A stretch of 64,000 nt of DNA from Pseudomonas mosselii (GCF_019823065.1 NZ_CP081966.1:6169501-6233500); one strand, 5' to 3'. Shown: positions 1 to 10,447, numbered from the stretch's first letter. The notes: generated by a model from the letters alone, not told the origin. A program made the numbers and translations.

Positions 1-23
1 CACGCTGATCCCGCTGTAATCCT

Positions 24-71
24 ATCGCGGGGCAGGCCCGCTCCCTGGAGGGAGCAGGCCTGCCCCGCGAT
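24..71. repeat. REP-type inverted repeat
   Basis: Two 22-nt arms (24-45 and 50-71) are complementary with one mismatch around a 4-nt loop. They carry the ATCGCGGGGCA / GCCCGCTCC core that recurs between genes across this window. This is a typical P. putida extragenic palindrome. It lies upstream of the first lipoprotein gene and marks the left end of the window. Confidence 0.75.
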
Positions 72-214
72 GCTTTCACCCCCGCCCACGCAAATAGATG
101 GCTTATAGCCATCAACCTTTGTGTTTGACCATAAAGATTCCCGGTAGACTGCCGAAACAACGTGACAGTATGCTCGTTCGTTGCGAATAGTTTCTATTTA
201 CCTGGAGATCACGC

Positions 215-895
215 GTGAAATACGCATCACAAGGACTCGTGCTGGCAGCCGCCCTGGCTGTCGGGTCCATCGCCGGCTGTGCCACCGAAACCTCCACCGC
301 TGTTGCCGTGCAACAGGTCGAAAGCGTCAACCGCCCCTACAGTGGCGTGCGCACGCCGATCGCCGTGGGCAAGTTCGACAACCGCTCCAGCTATATGCGC
401 GGCATCTTCTCCGACGGCGTCGACCGCCTCGGCGGCCAGGCCAAGACCATCCTGATCACCCACCTGCAGCAGACCAACCGTTTCAACGTGCTGGACCGCG
501 ACAACATGGGCGAGATCCAGCAGGAGGCGGCCATCAAGGGCCAGGCCCAGCGCCTGAAGGGCGCCGACTTCGTGGTGACCGGCGACGTCACCGAGTTCGG
601 CCGCAAGGAAGTCGGCGATCACCAGCTGTTCGGCATCCTCGGCCGCGGCAAGACCCAGATCGCCTACGCCAAGGTCGCCCTGAATATCGTCAACATCAGC
701 ACCTCCGAAGTGGTCTATTCGAGCCAGGGCGCCGGTGAATATGCCCTGTCCAACCGTGAAGTCATCGGCTTCGGCGGCACCGCCAGCTACGACTCGACCC
801 TCAACGGCAAAGTGCTCGACCTGGCCATGCGCGAAGCCGTCAACAAGCTGGTGGGCGCAGTCGAAAGCGGCCAGTGGAAACCACAAGCGCAATAA
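215..895 (+). CDS. CsgG-like outer-membrane lipoprotein
   Basis: A 226-aa protein of the CsgG/HfaB-like family. The first 22 residues form a lipoprotein signal peptide ending in the lipobox IAGC (Cys22). The body resembles the periplasmic domain of CsgG-type proteins: a conserved 'IAVGKFDNRSS' strand, then 'RFNVLDRDNM' and a 'GADFVVTGDVTEF' segment. The start is GTG at 215, with GGAG at 204-207 as ribosome binding site. It heads a three-lipoprotein operon with the DUF4810 and DUF799 genes. True CsgG forms the curli secretion pore, but no curli genes are visible here, so a secretion role is only an inference. An envelope-assembly role is equally possible. Confidence 0.88.
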   Translation: MKYASQGLVLAAALAVGSIAGCATETSTAVAVQQVESVNRPYSGVRTPIAVGKFDNRSSYMRGIFSDGVDRLGGQAKTILITHLQQTNRFNVLDRDNMGEIQQEAAIKGQAQRLKGADFVVTGDVTEFGRKEVGDHQLFGILGRGKTQIAYAKVALNIVNISTSEVVYSSQGAGEYALSNREVIGFGGTASYDSTLNGKVLDLAMREAVNKLVGAVESGQWKPQAQ

Positions 896-925
896 CAAGC
901 ACAACACGACAAGGAAGACCGTTCG

Positions 926-1294
926 ATGAGCATCACCTACCCGGCCTGGCGCACTGTCGCCGGGCTGCTGCTGGGCAGCGTCCTGCTGGCCGGCTGCAAT
1001 TCGCCCAAGACCCTGTACCAGTGGGAAAGCTACCAGCCCCAGGTGTACGGCTACCTCAAGGGTGACGCCAAGGAAGAGCAAGTCACAGCCCTGGAGCGCG
1101 ACCTGGAGAAGATCAAGGCCAAGAACGGCGCCGTGCCGCCGGGCTACCACGCGCAGTTGGGCCTGCTGTACTCCAGCCTGGGCAAGGATGACCAGATGAT
1201 CCAGCAGTTCCGTACCGAAAAAGCGCTGTTCCCCGAGTCGGCGGCCTACATGGACTTCCTGATGAGCAACGCCAGCAAGGGAGCCAAGCAATGA
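926..1294 (+). CDS. DUF4810 family lipoprotein
   Basis: A 122-aa small lipoprotein with a signal peptide ending at lipobox LAGC (Cys24). After the cysteine comes the 'TLYQWESYQPQVYGYLK' segment typical of DUF4810, then a charged helical stretch resembling a short TPR-like region ('GYHAQLGLLYSSLGKDDQMIQQF'). It follows the CsgG-like gene by 30 nt, and its stop codon overlaps the next start (ATGA at 1291), so translation is probably coupled. The function is not known. The conserved trio suggests the three lipoproteins form one outer-membrane complex. Confidence 0.88.
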   Translation: MSITYPAWRTVAGLLLGSVLLAGCNSPKTLYQWESYQPQVYGYLKGDAKEEQVTALERDLEKIKAKNGAVPPGYHAQLGLLYSSLGKDDQMIQQFRTEKALFPESAAYMDFLMSNASKGAKQ

Positions 1295-1950
1295 TCAAGC
1301 GCCTGACCCAACTGATCGTCGGCGCCTGCGTGCTGGCCCTGTTCGCCGGCTGCGCCGAACGCAAGAGCATCGACTATTCGGCCTACAAGCAGAGCCGACC
1401 GAAGTCGATCCTGATCCTGCCGCCGCTGAACGAGTCGCCCGACGTCAAGGCCACCTACAGCATGCTGTCCCAGGTCACCTATCCGCTGGCCGAGGCCGGC
1501 TACTACGTGATGCCGGTGGCACTGGTGGATGAAACCTTCCGCCAGAACGGCCTAACCACGCCGGCCGATATCCACCAGCTGCCCACGGCCAAGCTGAACG
1601 AGATCTTCGGCGCCGACGCCGGTCTGTACGTGACCGTCAGCGACTACGGCACCCGCTACATGGTGCTGAGCAGCGCGACCATCGTCACCGCCAGCGCCAA
1701 ACTGGTCGACCTGAAGACCGGTGCCACCTTGTGGACCGGCAGCGCCACGGCCTCCAGCGAGGAAGGCAAGCAGAACCAGGGCGGCCTGATCGGCATGCTG
1801 GTGGCGGCGGCCATCAACCAGATCATCAGCAGCGTGCAGGATGACGCCGGCTACCCGATCGCCGGGATGACCAGCGCACGCCTGCTTACACCCTATCCGA
1901 ATGGCGGGATCCTCTACGGGCCACGCTCGCCGAAGTACGGCACAGACTGA
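1291..1950 (+). CDS. DUF799 (GNA1162-like) lipoprotein
   Basis: A 219-aa lipoprotein; the signal peptide ends at lipobox FAGC (Cys21). The mature part matches the DUF799 family, whose Neisseria member is the lipoprotein GNA1162. It contains 'RPKSILILPPLNESPDVKATYSM' and a later glycine-rich hydrophobic segment 'GGLIGMLVAAAINQIISS' that may touch a membrane or partner. It overlaps the upstream gene by 4 nt and is last in the operon, followed by a strong terminator at 1961-1987. The fold is related to nucleoside-binding and CsgG-like domains, but the role is unknown. Confidence 0.88.
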   Translation: MIKRLTQLIVGACVLALFAGCAERKSIDYSAYKQSRPKSILILPPLNESPDVKATYSMLSQVTYPLAEAGYYVMPVALVDETFRQNGLTTPADIHQLPTAKLNEIFGADAGLYVTVSDYGTRYMVLSSATIVTASAKLVDLKTGATLWTGSATASSEEGKQNQGGLIGMLVAAAINQIISSVQDDAGYPIAGMTSARLLTPYPNGGILYGPRSPKYGTD

Positions 1951-1960
1951 CACGAGGTAC

Positions 1961-1987
1961 AGGCGGCCCAAGGGCCGCCTTTCTTTC
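1961..1987 (+). terminator. Rho-independent terminator of the lipoprotein operon
   Basis: A 9-bp perfect stem, AGGCGGCCC (1961-1969) with GGGCCGCCT (1972-1980), has an AA loop core and is followed by a T-rich tract at 1980-1986. It sits 10 nt after the DUF799 stop codon. Confidence 0.85.
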
Positions 1988-2050
1988 GCCGCTCGGAAAT
2001 CTCCTTGATGCCGTGCAGGCCAGTTACCCGAACCGCCGCTGAATAACAGG

Positions 2051-2086
2051 CATGAAAAAGGCGACCCTAAGGTCGCCATTTTCATG
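2051..2086 (-). terminator. Rho-independent terminator of pyrE (possibly bidirectional)
   Basis: The stem GGCGACC (2060-2066) pairs with GGTCGCC (2071-2077) around CTAA. An A5 run at 2055-2059 reads as T5 on the minus strand, and outer CATGAAAA/TTTTCATG bases extend the stem, so it could also act on plus-strand transcripts. It lies just downstream of the pyrE stop at 2100. Confidence 0.82.
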
Positions 2087-2099
2087 AGCCGCGAGCCGG

Positions 2100-2741
2100 T
2101 CAGATGCCGTACTGGGCGCGGTAGGCCTCGACCGCCGGCAGGTGCTGCTTGAGCTGCGGGTCGTCAGCCAGGAACTCCAGCACCTGGGTCAGCGAGACGA
2201 TGCTCACGACCGGAATGCCGAAGTCGCGTTCGACTTCCTGGATCGCCGACAGCTCGCCATTGCCGCGCTCTTCACGGTTCAGCGCGATCAGCACGCCGGC
2301 GGCCTTGGCCTGTTGGGCGTTGATGATCTGCATGACCTCGCGGATCGCGGTGCCGGCGGTAATTACATCGTCGATGATCAGCACGTCACCGGCCAGCGGG
2401 GCACCGACCAGGCTGCCGCCCTCGCCGTGATCCTTGGCCTCTTTGCGGTTGAAGCACCACGGTACGTCGAGCTGATGTTGTTCGGCCAGGGCCACGGCAG
2501 TGGCTGCCGCCAGGGGAATGCCCTTGTAGGCCGGGCCAAACAGCACATCGAAGGGGATCTTGCTGTCGACGATGGCCGCCGCGTAGCAACGCCCCAGCTG
2601 GGCCAGCGCGGAACCTGTGTTGAACAGGCCGGCATTGAAGAAGTACGGGCTGGTACGCCCCGATTTCAGGGTGAACTCACCGAAGCGCAGAACGCCGCGA
2701 TCGATGGCAAAACGGATGAAGTCGCGCTGATACGGCTGCAT
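2100..2741 (-). CDS. pyrE: Orotate phosphoribosyltransferase
   Basis: A 213-aa enzyme of pyrimidine synthesis that joins orotate and PRPP to give orotidine 5'-monophosphate. It is full length for the family (E. coli PyrE is also 213 aa). The PRPP-binding motif '[14 protein letters not shown]' lies near residues 119-132, and 'SPYFFNAG' near the N-terminus is typical of the active site. It is divergent from crc, with about 80 nt between the start codons; the same pyrE/crc arrangement is conserved across Pseudomonas. It ends at a strong terminator shared with the convergent lipoprotein operon. Confidence 0.97.
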
Positions 2742-2821
2742 GAAAGGTCCCGGACACCACGGATTTAGCTAAATGTGTTGAGCTCGGGTATCATACACGC
2801 ACGAGATTTTTGGGGCCATTT

Positions 2822-3601
2822 ATGCGGATCATCAGTGTGAACGTAAATGGCATTCAGGCTGCGGCCGAGCGTGGATTGCTCAGCTGGTTGCAAGCCCAGA
2901 ATGCCGACGTCATCTGCCTTCAGGATACCCGCGCCTCGGCCTTTGAACTCGACGACCCAGCTTTCCAGCTCGATGGCTATTTCCTTTACGCCTGCGACGC
3001 GGAGGTGCCCACCCAAGGTGGCGTGGCACTGTACTCGCGCATGCAGCCCAAGGCAGTCATCACCGGCCTGGGCTTCGAGACAGCCGATCGCTACGGGCGT
3101 TATCTGCAAGCAGATTTCGACAAAGTCAGTATTGCCAGCCTGCTGCTGCCTTCGGGCATGCACGGCGACGAAGACCTGAACCAGAAGTTCAAGTTGATGG
3201 ACGACTTCGCCAAGTACCTGGACAAGCAGCGTCGCAAGCGTCGCGAATACATCTACTGCGGCTCGTTCTACGTGGCGCAGCAGAAGCTCGACATCAAGAA
3301 CTGGCGCGACAGCCAGCAGTCGGTCGGTTTCCTGCCGCCGGAACGCGCCTGGATGGACGCCATCGTCGGCGACATGGGCTATGTCGACGCCCTGCGCGAA
3401 GTCAGCCGTGAAGGCGACCAGTACAGCTGGTGGCCGGACAACGAGCAGGCCGAGATGCTCAACCTGGGTTACCGGTTCGACTACCAGATCCTCACCCCAG
3501 GCCTGCGCCGCTTCGTGCGCAACGCCCGTCTGCCACGCCAGCCGCGCTTCTCCCAGCATGCGCCGCTGATCGTGGACTACGACTGGACGCTGACCATCTG
3601 A
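2822..3601 (+). CDS. crc: Catabolite repression control protein Crc
   Basis: A 259-aa protein of the exonuclease/endonuclease/phosphatase fold. Established knowledge: in Pseudomonas, Crc works with Hfq on A-rich target mRNAs to repress use of non-preferred carbon sources, and it does not itself act as a nuclease. I chose the ATG at 2822 (MRIISVNVNGIQAA), which gives the usual length; a start 12 nt upstream (2810) adds four residues that known Crc proteins lack. Hallmarks are 'NADVICLQDTRA' near residue 30 and the C-terminal 'PRQPRFSQHAPLIVDYDW'. It is followed directly by a bidirectional terminator. Confidence 0.97.
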   Translation: MRIISVNVNGIQAAAERGLLSWLQAQNADVICLQDTRASAFELDDPAFQLDGYFLYACDAEVPTQGGVALYSRMQPKAVITGLGFETADRYGRYLQADFDKVSIASLLLPSGMHGDEDLNQKFKLMDDFAKYLDKQRRKRREYIYCGSFYVAQQKLDIKNWRDSQQSVGFLPPERAWMDAIVGDMGYVDALREVSREGDQYSWWPDNEQAEMLNLGYRFDYQILTPGLRRFVRNARLPRQPRFSQHAPLIVDYDWTLTI

Positions 3602-3612
3602 GGATGGCGCAC

Positions 3613-3648
3613 ACAAAAAAGCCGACCCATGGGGTCGGCTTTTTTGTG
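3613..3648. terminator. Bidirectional terminator between crc and the DUF4870 gene
   Basis: A nearly perfect palindrome: CACAAAAAAGCCGACCC (3613-3629) and its complement GGGTCGGCTTTTTTGTG (3632-3648), around a 2-nt centre. A6 on the left and T6 on the right allow termination of crc (plus) and of the convergent gene (minus). Confidence 0.92.
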
Positions 3649-3649
3649 C

Positions 3650-4018
3650 CTATCTGATCGGCCGCCAGATCCAAGGATAGCGATACGGCTTCCCTTCGTT
3701 GGCCCTGACTGCCGCCAGGATGATCAGGATCAGCACCGCCACCATCAGCGCGGCGAACAGCACGATACCGATGAACACGAACATCAACAGCAAGCAGACG
3801 AACCCGGCGAGGGTCACGCTGATCTGAAAGTTCAGCGCCTCCTTGCCCTGGGCATCGATGAACGGATCCTGCTCGCGCTTGAGGTGCCACAGCACCAGCG
3901 GGCCAAGCAGATGCCCAAGGGGCATCACCAGACCCAGCAGCGCGGACAGGTGGCAGAACATCGCCCACTGCCGGACATCGGCGCTGGGCGGGGTGATCGG
4001 CAAGTCCACATCGCTCAT
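3650..4018 (-). CDS. DUF4870 family membrane protein
   Basis: A 122-aa inner-membrane protein of the DUF4870 (Tic20-like) family. It has three or four hydrophobic segments: about residues 19-42, 57-75 and 78-100, with the conserved 'KREQDPFIDAQGKEALNFQIS' loop between the first two. I chose the ATG at 4018 because AGGAAGG sits about 7 nt before it. The alternative GTG at 4027 would overlap that ribosome binding site. The gene lies between rph and crc on the minus strand, 24 nt after rph, so it probably shares the rph transcript. Function is unknown. Confidence 0.88.
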   Translation of the reverse strand: MSDVDLPITPPSADVRQWAMFCHLSALLGLVMPLGHLLGPLVLWHLKREQDPFIDAQGKEALNFQISVTLAGFVCLLLMFVFIGIVLFAALMVAVLILIILAAVRANEGKPYRYPWIWRPIR

Positions 4019-4042
4019 GTTGCGCACCTTCCTGGCGTGTCG

Positions 4043-4765
4043 TCAGTCGGCCAGCGCGGCCTGCTGCAGTTCGAAGATCTCGGTCATGCCCTTCTGCGCC
4101 AGCGCCAGCATGGCGTTGAAGTCTTCTGGCTGGAACGGCGCGCCTTCGGCGGTGCCCTGCACTTCGATGAAGCCACCGGCACTGGTCATGACCACGTTCA
4201 GGTCGGTCTCGGCGGCGGAGTCCTCGAGGTAATCGAGGTCGAGCACGGCCTCGCCCTGGTACATGCCCACCGACACCGCGGCGATCATATGCTTGAGCGG
4301 GTTGCCGCCCTTGAGGCCGCCACGCTTCTTGATCACCGCCAGGGCGTCGCACAGCGCGACCATGGCGCCGGTGATCGAGGCGGTGCGGGTACCGCCGTCA
4401 GCCTGGATCACATCGCAGTCGACGTACAGGGTGATGTCGCCGAGCTTGCTCATGTCCAGCGCGGCGCGCAGGGAGCGGCCGATCAGGCGCTGGATTTCGA
4501 GGGTGCGGCCGCCTTGCTTGCCGCGGCTGGCCTCACGCTGGTTACGCTCGCCGGTCGAACGCGGCAGCATGCCGTATTCGGCGGTGAGCCAGCCTTGGCC
4601 CTGACCTTTGAGGAAGCGGGGAACACCATTCTCGACGCTGACCGTGCAGATGACCTTGGTGTCACCGAACTCGACCAGTACCGATCCCTCGGCGTGCTTG
4701 GTGTAGTTGCGGGTAATGCGGATCGAGCGGAGCTGATCGGCGGCGCGACCACTTGGACGTTTCAT
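4043..4765 (-). CDS. rph: Ribonuclease PH
   Basis: A 240-aa phosphorolytic 3'-to-5' exoribonuclease that trims tRNA 3' ends. The start at 4765 ([15 protein letters not shown]) gives the standard family length; the upstream extension to 4804 adds 13 atypical residues. Recognised segments are '[15 protein letters not shown]', '[14 protein letters not shown]', '[15 protein letters not shown]' and '[19 protein letters not shown]', which form the phosphate-binding active site. It is divergent from yicC, an arrangement common in proteobacteria and linked to RNA turnover. The 224-nt gap to yicC should hold both promoters. Confidence 0.97.
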   Translation of the reverse strand: MKRPSGRAADQLRSIRITRNYTKHAEGSVLVEFGDTKVICTVSVENGVPRFLKGQGQGWLTAEYGMLPRSTGERNQREASRGKQGGRTLEIQRLIGRSLRAALDMSKLGDITLYVDCDVIQADGGTRTASITGAMVALCDALAVIKKRGGLKGGNPLKHMIAAVSVGMYQGEAVLDLDYLEDSAAETDLNVVMTSAGGFIEVQGTAEGAPFQPEDFNAMLALAQKGMTEIFELQQAALAD

Positions 4766-4989
4766 CTGGGATACCTGTACCGGGACTTTGAATCTGCCGA
4801 GCATTATAGAGCCCGCCGCCCGCCGAAGGCACGCCTGTCGTCGTACCCGCGCAGCCTGTCACCTTTTCCGACAAGCCCGAGGAGGGTCGGTAGCATGGGC
4901 GGATTGGGCGCCCGGGCCGCACTGCGCTACAATCCTGCGCCTTGCAGCCGACAGGCTCCCCGTTCACCTGAATACGCGAGGTACTCCCC

Positions 4990-6487
<1,498 letters not shown>

Positions 6488-6537
6488 AGACCGCCGGGGC
6501 CTCTGCGAGGCCCTATCCGACCGGTACGGCGCCCCGG

Positions 6538-6599
6538 CAAGGCCGCTACAGGTACGGTGCAGAGTCTGAAACTGTGCTGTACCTGTGGGAGCGGCCTTG
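6538..6599. repeat. REP-type inverted repeat
   Basis: The arm at 6538-6555 is the reverse complement of 6579-6599 except for a 3-nt deletion in the left arm. The right arm carries the core CTGTGGGAGCGGCCTTG, the 'GCGGCC' subtype of Pseudomonas REP. It lies between the convergent gmk and permease genes. Confidence 0.7.
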
Positions 6600-6605
6600 T
6601 GTCGC

Positions 6606-6626
6606 AAAAGGGGCGCAAAGCGCCCC
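6606..6626 (-). terminator. Terminator of the APC permease
   Basis: GGGGCGC (6610-6616) pairs with GCGCCCC (6620-6626) around AAA; the A4 at 6606-6609 reads as T4 on the minus strand. It lies 7 nt past the permease stop codon. Confidence 0.75.
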
Positions 6627-6632
6627 CATGCG

Positions 6633-8174
6633 TCAGTCCTGCAACTGAATGGTCGCCTGCTGGCGCAGGGTCGCCCCCAGGAAATACGCCGGCGCCCGCA
6701 GCCGCGACAGCATCATCAGCACGATCCCCAGTGCCGAGATGATCGCTGCGATCACGAACACCAGCCCCAGCCCGCCCACATGCGAGCCGCTGCCGAAGTC
6801 CGGCGAAGCGCTGTCGATCGCCGTGCGCACGAAGATCACCGACAGGATCACCCCACCCACCAGCGGGCAGACGCCGCGCATGAAAAAGTGACGCACGCTG
6901 TCGAACAGGCTGCGGCGGAAGTACCACACGCAAGCGAAAGCAGTCAGCGAGTAATAGAAGCAGATCATCATGCCCAGGGCGGTGATGGTGTCTGCCAGCA
7001 CGTTCTCGCTCAAGGTACGCATGGTCACGTAGAACAGCGCCGCGGCAATGCCGGCACAGATGGTCGCGTAGCGCGGCGTCTGCGAGCGCGGGCAGACCGT
7101 GGCGAAGCGCTGCGGCACGGCGCCGTAGTAACCCATGGCGAGCAGGGTGCGCGCCGGCGAGACGAAGGTCGACTGCAGCGAGGCGGCGGTGCTGGCCAGC
7201 ACCGCGATCGACATCAGGATTGCCAGCGGTCCCATGACCGGGCCGGCCAGGTGGGCGAACACGTTCTCCTGGATGCGTGGGTTGCCCAGGCCCAATCCAT
7301 CCTCGCTGATCCCGGCGAACTGCAGGGTGGCGATGGCGGTGAGCAGATACAGGCCAAGGATCAGCAACACCGTCCAGGTGGCGGCCTTGCCCGGCACCTC
7401 TTCGCTACCGATCGACTCCTCGCTGACGGTCAGACACACGTCCCAACCCCAGAAGATGAAGATCGACAACGACAGGCCGGCCGCGAATGCCGAGAACGAC
7501 TCGACGCCGAACGGGTTGAACCAGGCAAGATCGAATGCCAGCGGTGGTGGCGCCGTGGTTTCGCCGAAGGCGGCGAACGCAAAGCCGATCAACACCAGCA
7601 ACTGCAAGGCCACCAGGCCGTACTGCACAGTCATGGTGGTGGCCATGCCCCGACAGCAGATCCACACCGCCAGGGCGATGAACACGCAACAGGTGGTGAC
7701 GTTGACCAGCAGGTTGTCCGCCAGCGCCGCCAGCTCCTGGTTGCCGGTGATCTGGGCCAGGAACAGGTAGAAGAAGTCCACCGCCACGCCCGCCAGGTTG
7801 GACAGCACGATGGTGGTGGCGACCACCAGCCCCCAGCCGCCGATCCAGCCGATCATCGGACCGAAGGCCCGGGCCGACCAGGTGAAGGAGGTGCCGCTGT
7901 CGGGCTCGGCCGAGTTCAGCTCGCGGTAGCCCAGGGCCACCAGCAGCATCGGCAGGAAGCCGACGATGAACACCGCCGGCAGGTGGGCGCCGACTTCGCG
8001 CACGGTCGGGCCGAGTGCGCCGGTCAGGGTGTAGACCGGCGCGATGGTGGAAATGCCCAGCACGACGCTGGCCAGCAGACCGAGACGGCCCTTGGCCAGG
8101 CCCTTGCTGCGCTGGGTGTTGCCCGAGTCGGACGCCATGTCGGGTGGGCGTCCGGCTTCTGTGTATTCATTCAT
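6633..8174 (-). CDS. APC family amino acid/amine permease
   Basis: A 513-aa inner-membrane transporter with about 12 hydrophobic helices. The N-terminal 'GLLASVVLGISTIAPVYTLTGALGP' is the typical first helix of amino acid-polyamine-organocation permeases; 'PDSGTSFTWSARAFGPMIGWIGGW' is also characteristic. It lies downstream of puuD- and puuA-like genes on the same strand, so the substrate is probably the amine or amino acid that these enzymes gamma-glutamylate. The exact substrate cannot be told from sequence. The gap to the upstream hydrolase is 112 nt. Confidence 0.92.
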   Translation of the reverse strand: MNEYTEAGRPPDMASDSGNTQRSKGLAKGRLGLLASVVLGISTIAPVYTLTGALGPTVREVGAHLPAVFIVGFLPMLLVALGYRELNSAEPDSGTSFTWSARAFGPMIGWIGGWGLVVATTIVLSNLAGVAVDFFYLFLAQITGNQELAALADNLLVNVTTCCVFIALAVWICCRGMATTMTVQYGLVALQLLVLIGFAFAAFGETTAPPPLAFDLAWFNPFGVESFSAFAAGLSLSIFIFWGWDVCLTVSEESIGSEEVPGKAATWTVLLILGLYLLTAIATLQFAGISEDGLGLGNPRIQENVFAHLAGPVMGPLAILMSIAVLASTAASLQSTFVSPARTLLAMGYYGAVPQRFATVCPRSQTPRYATICAGIAAALFYVTMRTLSENVLADTITALGMMICFYYSLTAFACVWYFRRSLFDSVRHFFMRGVCPLVGGVILSVIFVRTAIDSASPDFGSGSHVGGLGLVFVIAAIISALGIVLMMLSRLRAPAYFLGATLRQQATIQLQD

Positions 8175-8286
8175 GAGTCTGTGCCGTAACTATTGGAATT
8201 GTTCTCACAGGCCCGCCGTAGTGGGCCCGCTTTCACTCATTGAAAGCTCGTGGTGGGGCACGGTCATCCTGGACCTTCGGCTAACG

Positions 8287-9060
8287 TCAGCGTGTTTCCT
8301 GACGTACACCCTCCCGAGCAGCATGGGCAATGCAAGCCTCGCGGAACGCCTCGAACAGGCGCAGCGAAACCGGGTTTTCGGCGAAACGCCATTCAGGGTG
8401 CCACTGCACGCCGACTACAAAGCCCGGCGCATCAGGCATCGACACCGCTTCGACCAGGCCATCCGGGGCCCGTGCCTCGACGCGCAGACCCGGGGCCAGG
8501 CGGTCGATACCCTGGCTGTGCAGCGAGTTGACCTCGAACTGCGCCGCCAGGCCCAGGCGCTCGAACAACCCGCCTGCGGTGACCGCGACGGGATGACGAG
8601 GGCCGTATTGCACCTCCAGGGGTGCGTCCTCAGGTTCGCGGTGGTCCAGGTAGCCGGGCAGTTCCTGCACGCGCTGGTGCAGGGTGCCGCCAAGGGCCAC
8701 GTTCAGTTCCTGGAAGCCACGGCAGATGCACAACACCGGCACACCGGCGGCAATGGCCGCCTGCAGCAGCGGCAAGGTAAGGCGATCACGTGCAAGATCG
8801 TGCCGGGTACCTTCCGCGCTGGGGGCGCCATTGTAATGATGCGGCTCGACATTTGAAGGCGAACCGGTAAAAAGAATGCCATCGAGCCGGGCCAGCAGCG
8901 CCCGGGTGTCGCTGCCGCCATCACGCGCCGGCAGGATCAGCGGCAGCCCGGCAAAGCCCGCGGCCTCGACATACTTGTCGCCCACCGTGTGCGACGAGTT
9001 CTTTCCCACCTGCTGGCGGCAGGCGCTGACACCGATCAAGGGGACCGCAAATGCGCTCAT
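8287..9060 (-). CDS. puuD: Gamma-glutamyl-gamma-aminobutyrate hydrolase family protein (PuuD-like)
   Basis: A 257-aa class I glutamine amidotransferase-like hydrolase. The nucleophile motif is 'PVLCICRGFQELNVALGG' (Cys about residue 115), and the His-Glu of the triad sits in 'GVQWHPEW'. In the Puu pathway this family cleaves gamma-glutamyl-GABA to GABA and glutamate. The start at 9060 (MSAFAVPLIGVSACRQ) fits the family. It follows the glutamine synthetase-like gene by 4 nt and is surely co-transcribed. The true substrate may be another gamma-glutamyl amine. Confidence 0.9.
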   Translation of the reverse strand: MSAFAVPLIGVSACRQQVGKNSSHTVGDKYVEAAGFAGLPLILPARDGGSDTRALLARLDGILFTGSPSNVEPHHYNGAPSAEGTRHDLARDRLTLPLLQAAIAAGVPVLCICRGFQELNVALGGTLHQRVQELPGYLDHREPEDAPLEVQYGPRHPVAVTAGGLFERLGLAAQFEVNSLHSQGIDRLAPGLRVEARAPDGLVEAVSMPDAPGFVVGVQWHPEWRFAENPVSLRLFEAFREACIAHAAREGVRQETR

Positions 9061-9064
9061 GGGC

Positions 9065-10447
9065 TTACACCGTGTGCAGGTACCAGTTGTACTCGAGGTC
9101 GGAGATCGACACTTCGAACTCGGCCAGCTCGCTCTCCTTGCAGGCCACGAAGATGTCGATGTAGTCCGGGCTGATGTATTGGTTGAGGACTTCGCTGTCA
9201 TCCAGCGCGCGCAGGGCGTCGCGCAGGTTGTTCGGCAGGCTCTGTTCCAGCTGTTCGTACGAGTTGCCTTCGATCGGCGCGTTCGGCTCGACCTTGTTGG
9301 TCAGGCCATGGTGGATGCCGGCGAGGATCGCCGCGAGCATCAGGTACGGGTTGGCGTCGGCACCGGCCACGCGGTGCTCGATGCGCACGTTCTCACTGCT
9401 GTCGGTCGGCACGCGGACCGCGACGGTGCGGTTGTCCAGGCCCCAGCTCGGCGCATTGGGCACGTAGAACTGGGCGCCGAAGCGGCGGTAGGAGTTGATG
9501 TTCGGGCACAGGAACGCCATCGATGCCGGCATGGTCTCCAGCACGCCGCCGATGGCGTGGCGCAGGGTCTCGCTCTGCAGCGGGTCGTCATTGGTAAAGA
9601 TGTTCTTGCCGGTCTTCTTGTCCAGCAGCGAGATGTGCACGTGCAGACCGTTGCCTGCCTGGCCCGGATAGGGCTTGGCCATGAAGGTGGAGTCCATCTC
9701 ATGGTCGTAGGCGACGTTCTTGATCAGGCGCTTGAGCAGGATCGCATAGTCGCAGGCCTTCAGCGGGTCGGCGACATGGTGCAGGTTGACCTCGAACTGC
9801 GCCGGGGCGCTTTCCTTGACGATGGCGTCGGCGGGCAGGCCCTGCTCCTTGGCGGCTTCGAGCATGTCCTGCAGGCAGTCGGCATATTCGTCGAGGTCGT
9901 CGATCAGGTACACCTGGGTCGACTGCGGGCGCTTGCCCGAAATCGGCGAGCGCGGCGGCTGCGGACGGCCGTTGAGGTTGTCCTGGTCGATCAGGTAGAA
10001 CTCCAGCTCGAACGCGGCGCAGATATCCAGGCCCAGGTCGTCGAACCGGCTCACCACCTGGCGCAGCACCTCGCGCGGATCGGCGAAGAACGGCGCGCCA
10101 TCCAGCTCATGCATGGTCATCAGCAACTGCGCGGTCGGACGCTTCTGCCATGGCTCGTCGCAGAGCGTGCCCGGAATCGGGAAACAGATACGGTCGGCGT
10201 CGCCGATGTCCAGGCCAAGACCGGTGCTTTCGACGGTTGAACCGTTGATATCCAGGGCGAAGAGCGAGGCCGGCAGGTTGATGCCTTTCTCGTACACCTT
10301 GTGCAGGCTGGCGCGTTCGATGCGCTTGCCGCGCACCACCCCGTTCATGTCGGAGATCAGCAGGTCGACGTACTGGGTATCCGGATGGGCATCCAGGAAC
10401 TCATTCATCTCGCGGGAAGAACTGGCGCACGGGGAGACCGACGTCAT
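9065..10447 (-). CDS. puuA: Glutamine synthetase family protein, gamma-glutamyl-amine ligase (PuuA-like)
   Basis: A 460-aa glutamine synthetase-fold enzyme. The N-terminal beta-Grasp segment includes 'VDLLISDMNGVVRGKRI'; the catalytic domain includes 'CAAFELEFYLI', 'GNGLHVHISLLDK' and 'PNAPSWGLDNRTVAVRVP'. Members of this subgroup ligate glutamate to polyamines or other amines, the first step of gamma-glutamylation catabolism. It is first in a three-gene operon with the puuD-like hydrolase and the permease, and divergent from a LysR regulator. Pseudomonads carry several paralogues, so putrescine is only one candidate substrate. Confidence 0.92.
   Translation of the reverse strand: MTSVSPCASSSREMNEFLDAHPDTQYVDLLISDMNGVVRGKRIERASLHKVYEKGINLPASLFALDINGSTVESTGLGLDIGDADRICFPIPGTLCDEPWQKRPTAQLLMTMHELDGAPFFADPREVLRQVVSRFDDLGLDICAAFELEFYLIDQDNLNGRPQPPRSPISGKRPQSTQVYLIDDLDEYADCLQDMLEAAKEQGLPADAIVKESAPAQFEVNLHHVADPLKACDYAILLKRLIKNVAYDHEMDSTFMAKPYPGQAGNGLHVHISLLDKKTGKNIFTNDDPLQSETLRHAIGGVLETMPASMAFLCPNINSYRRFGAQFYVPNAPSWGLDNRTVAVRVPTDSSENVRIEHRVAGADANPYLMLAAILAGIHHGLTNKVEPNAPIEGNSYEQLEQSLPNNLRDALRALDDSEVLNQYISPDYIDIFVACKESELAEFEVSISDLEYNWYLHTV

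Noticed and set aside
2822..3601. Exonuclease III-type DNA repair enzyme
   Set aside because: The sequence and the pyrE neighbourhood identify Crc, which has the fold but acts as an Hfq-associated regulator.
6585..8189. 534-aa plus-strand open frame
   Set aside because: Shadow of the APC permease; its His/Gln/Arg-rich translation has no family signature.
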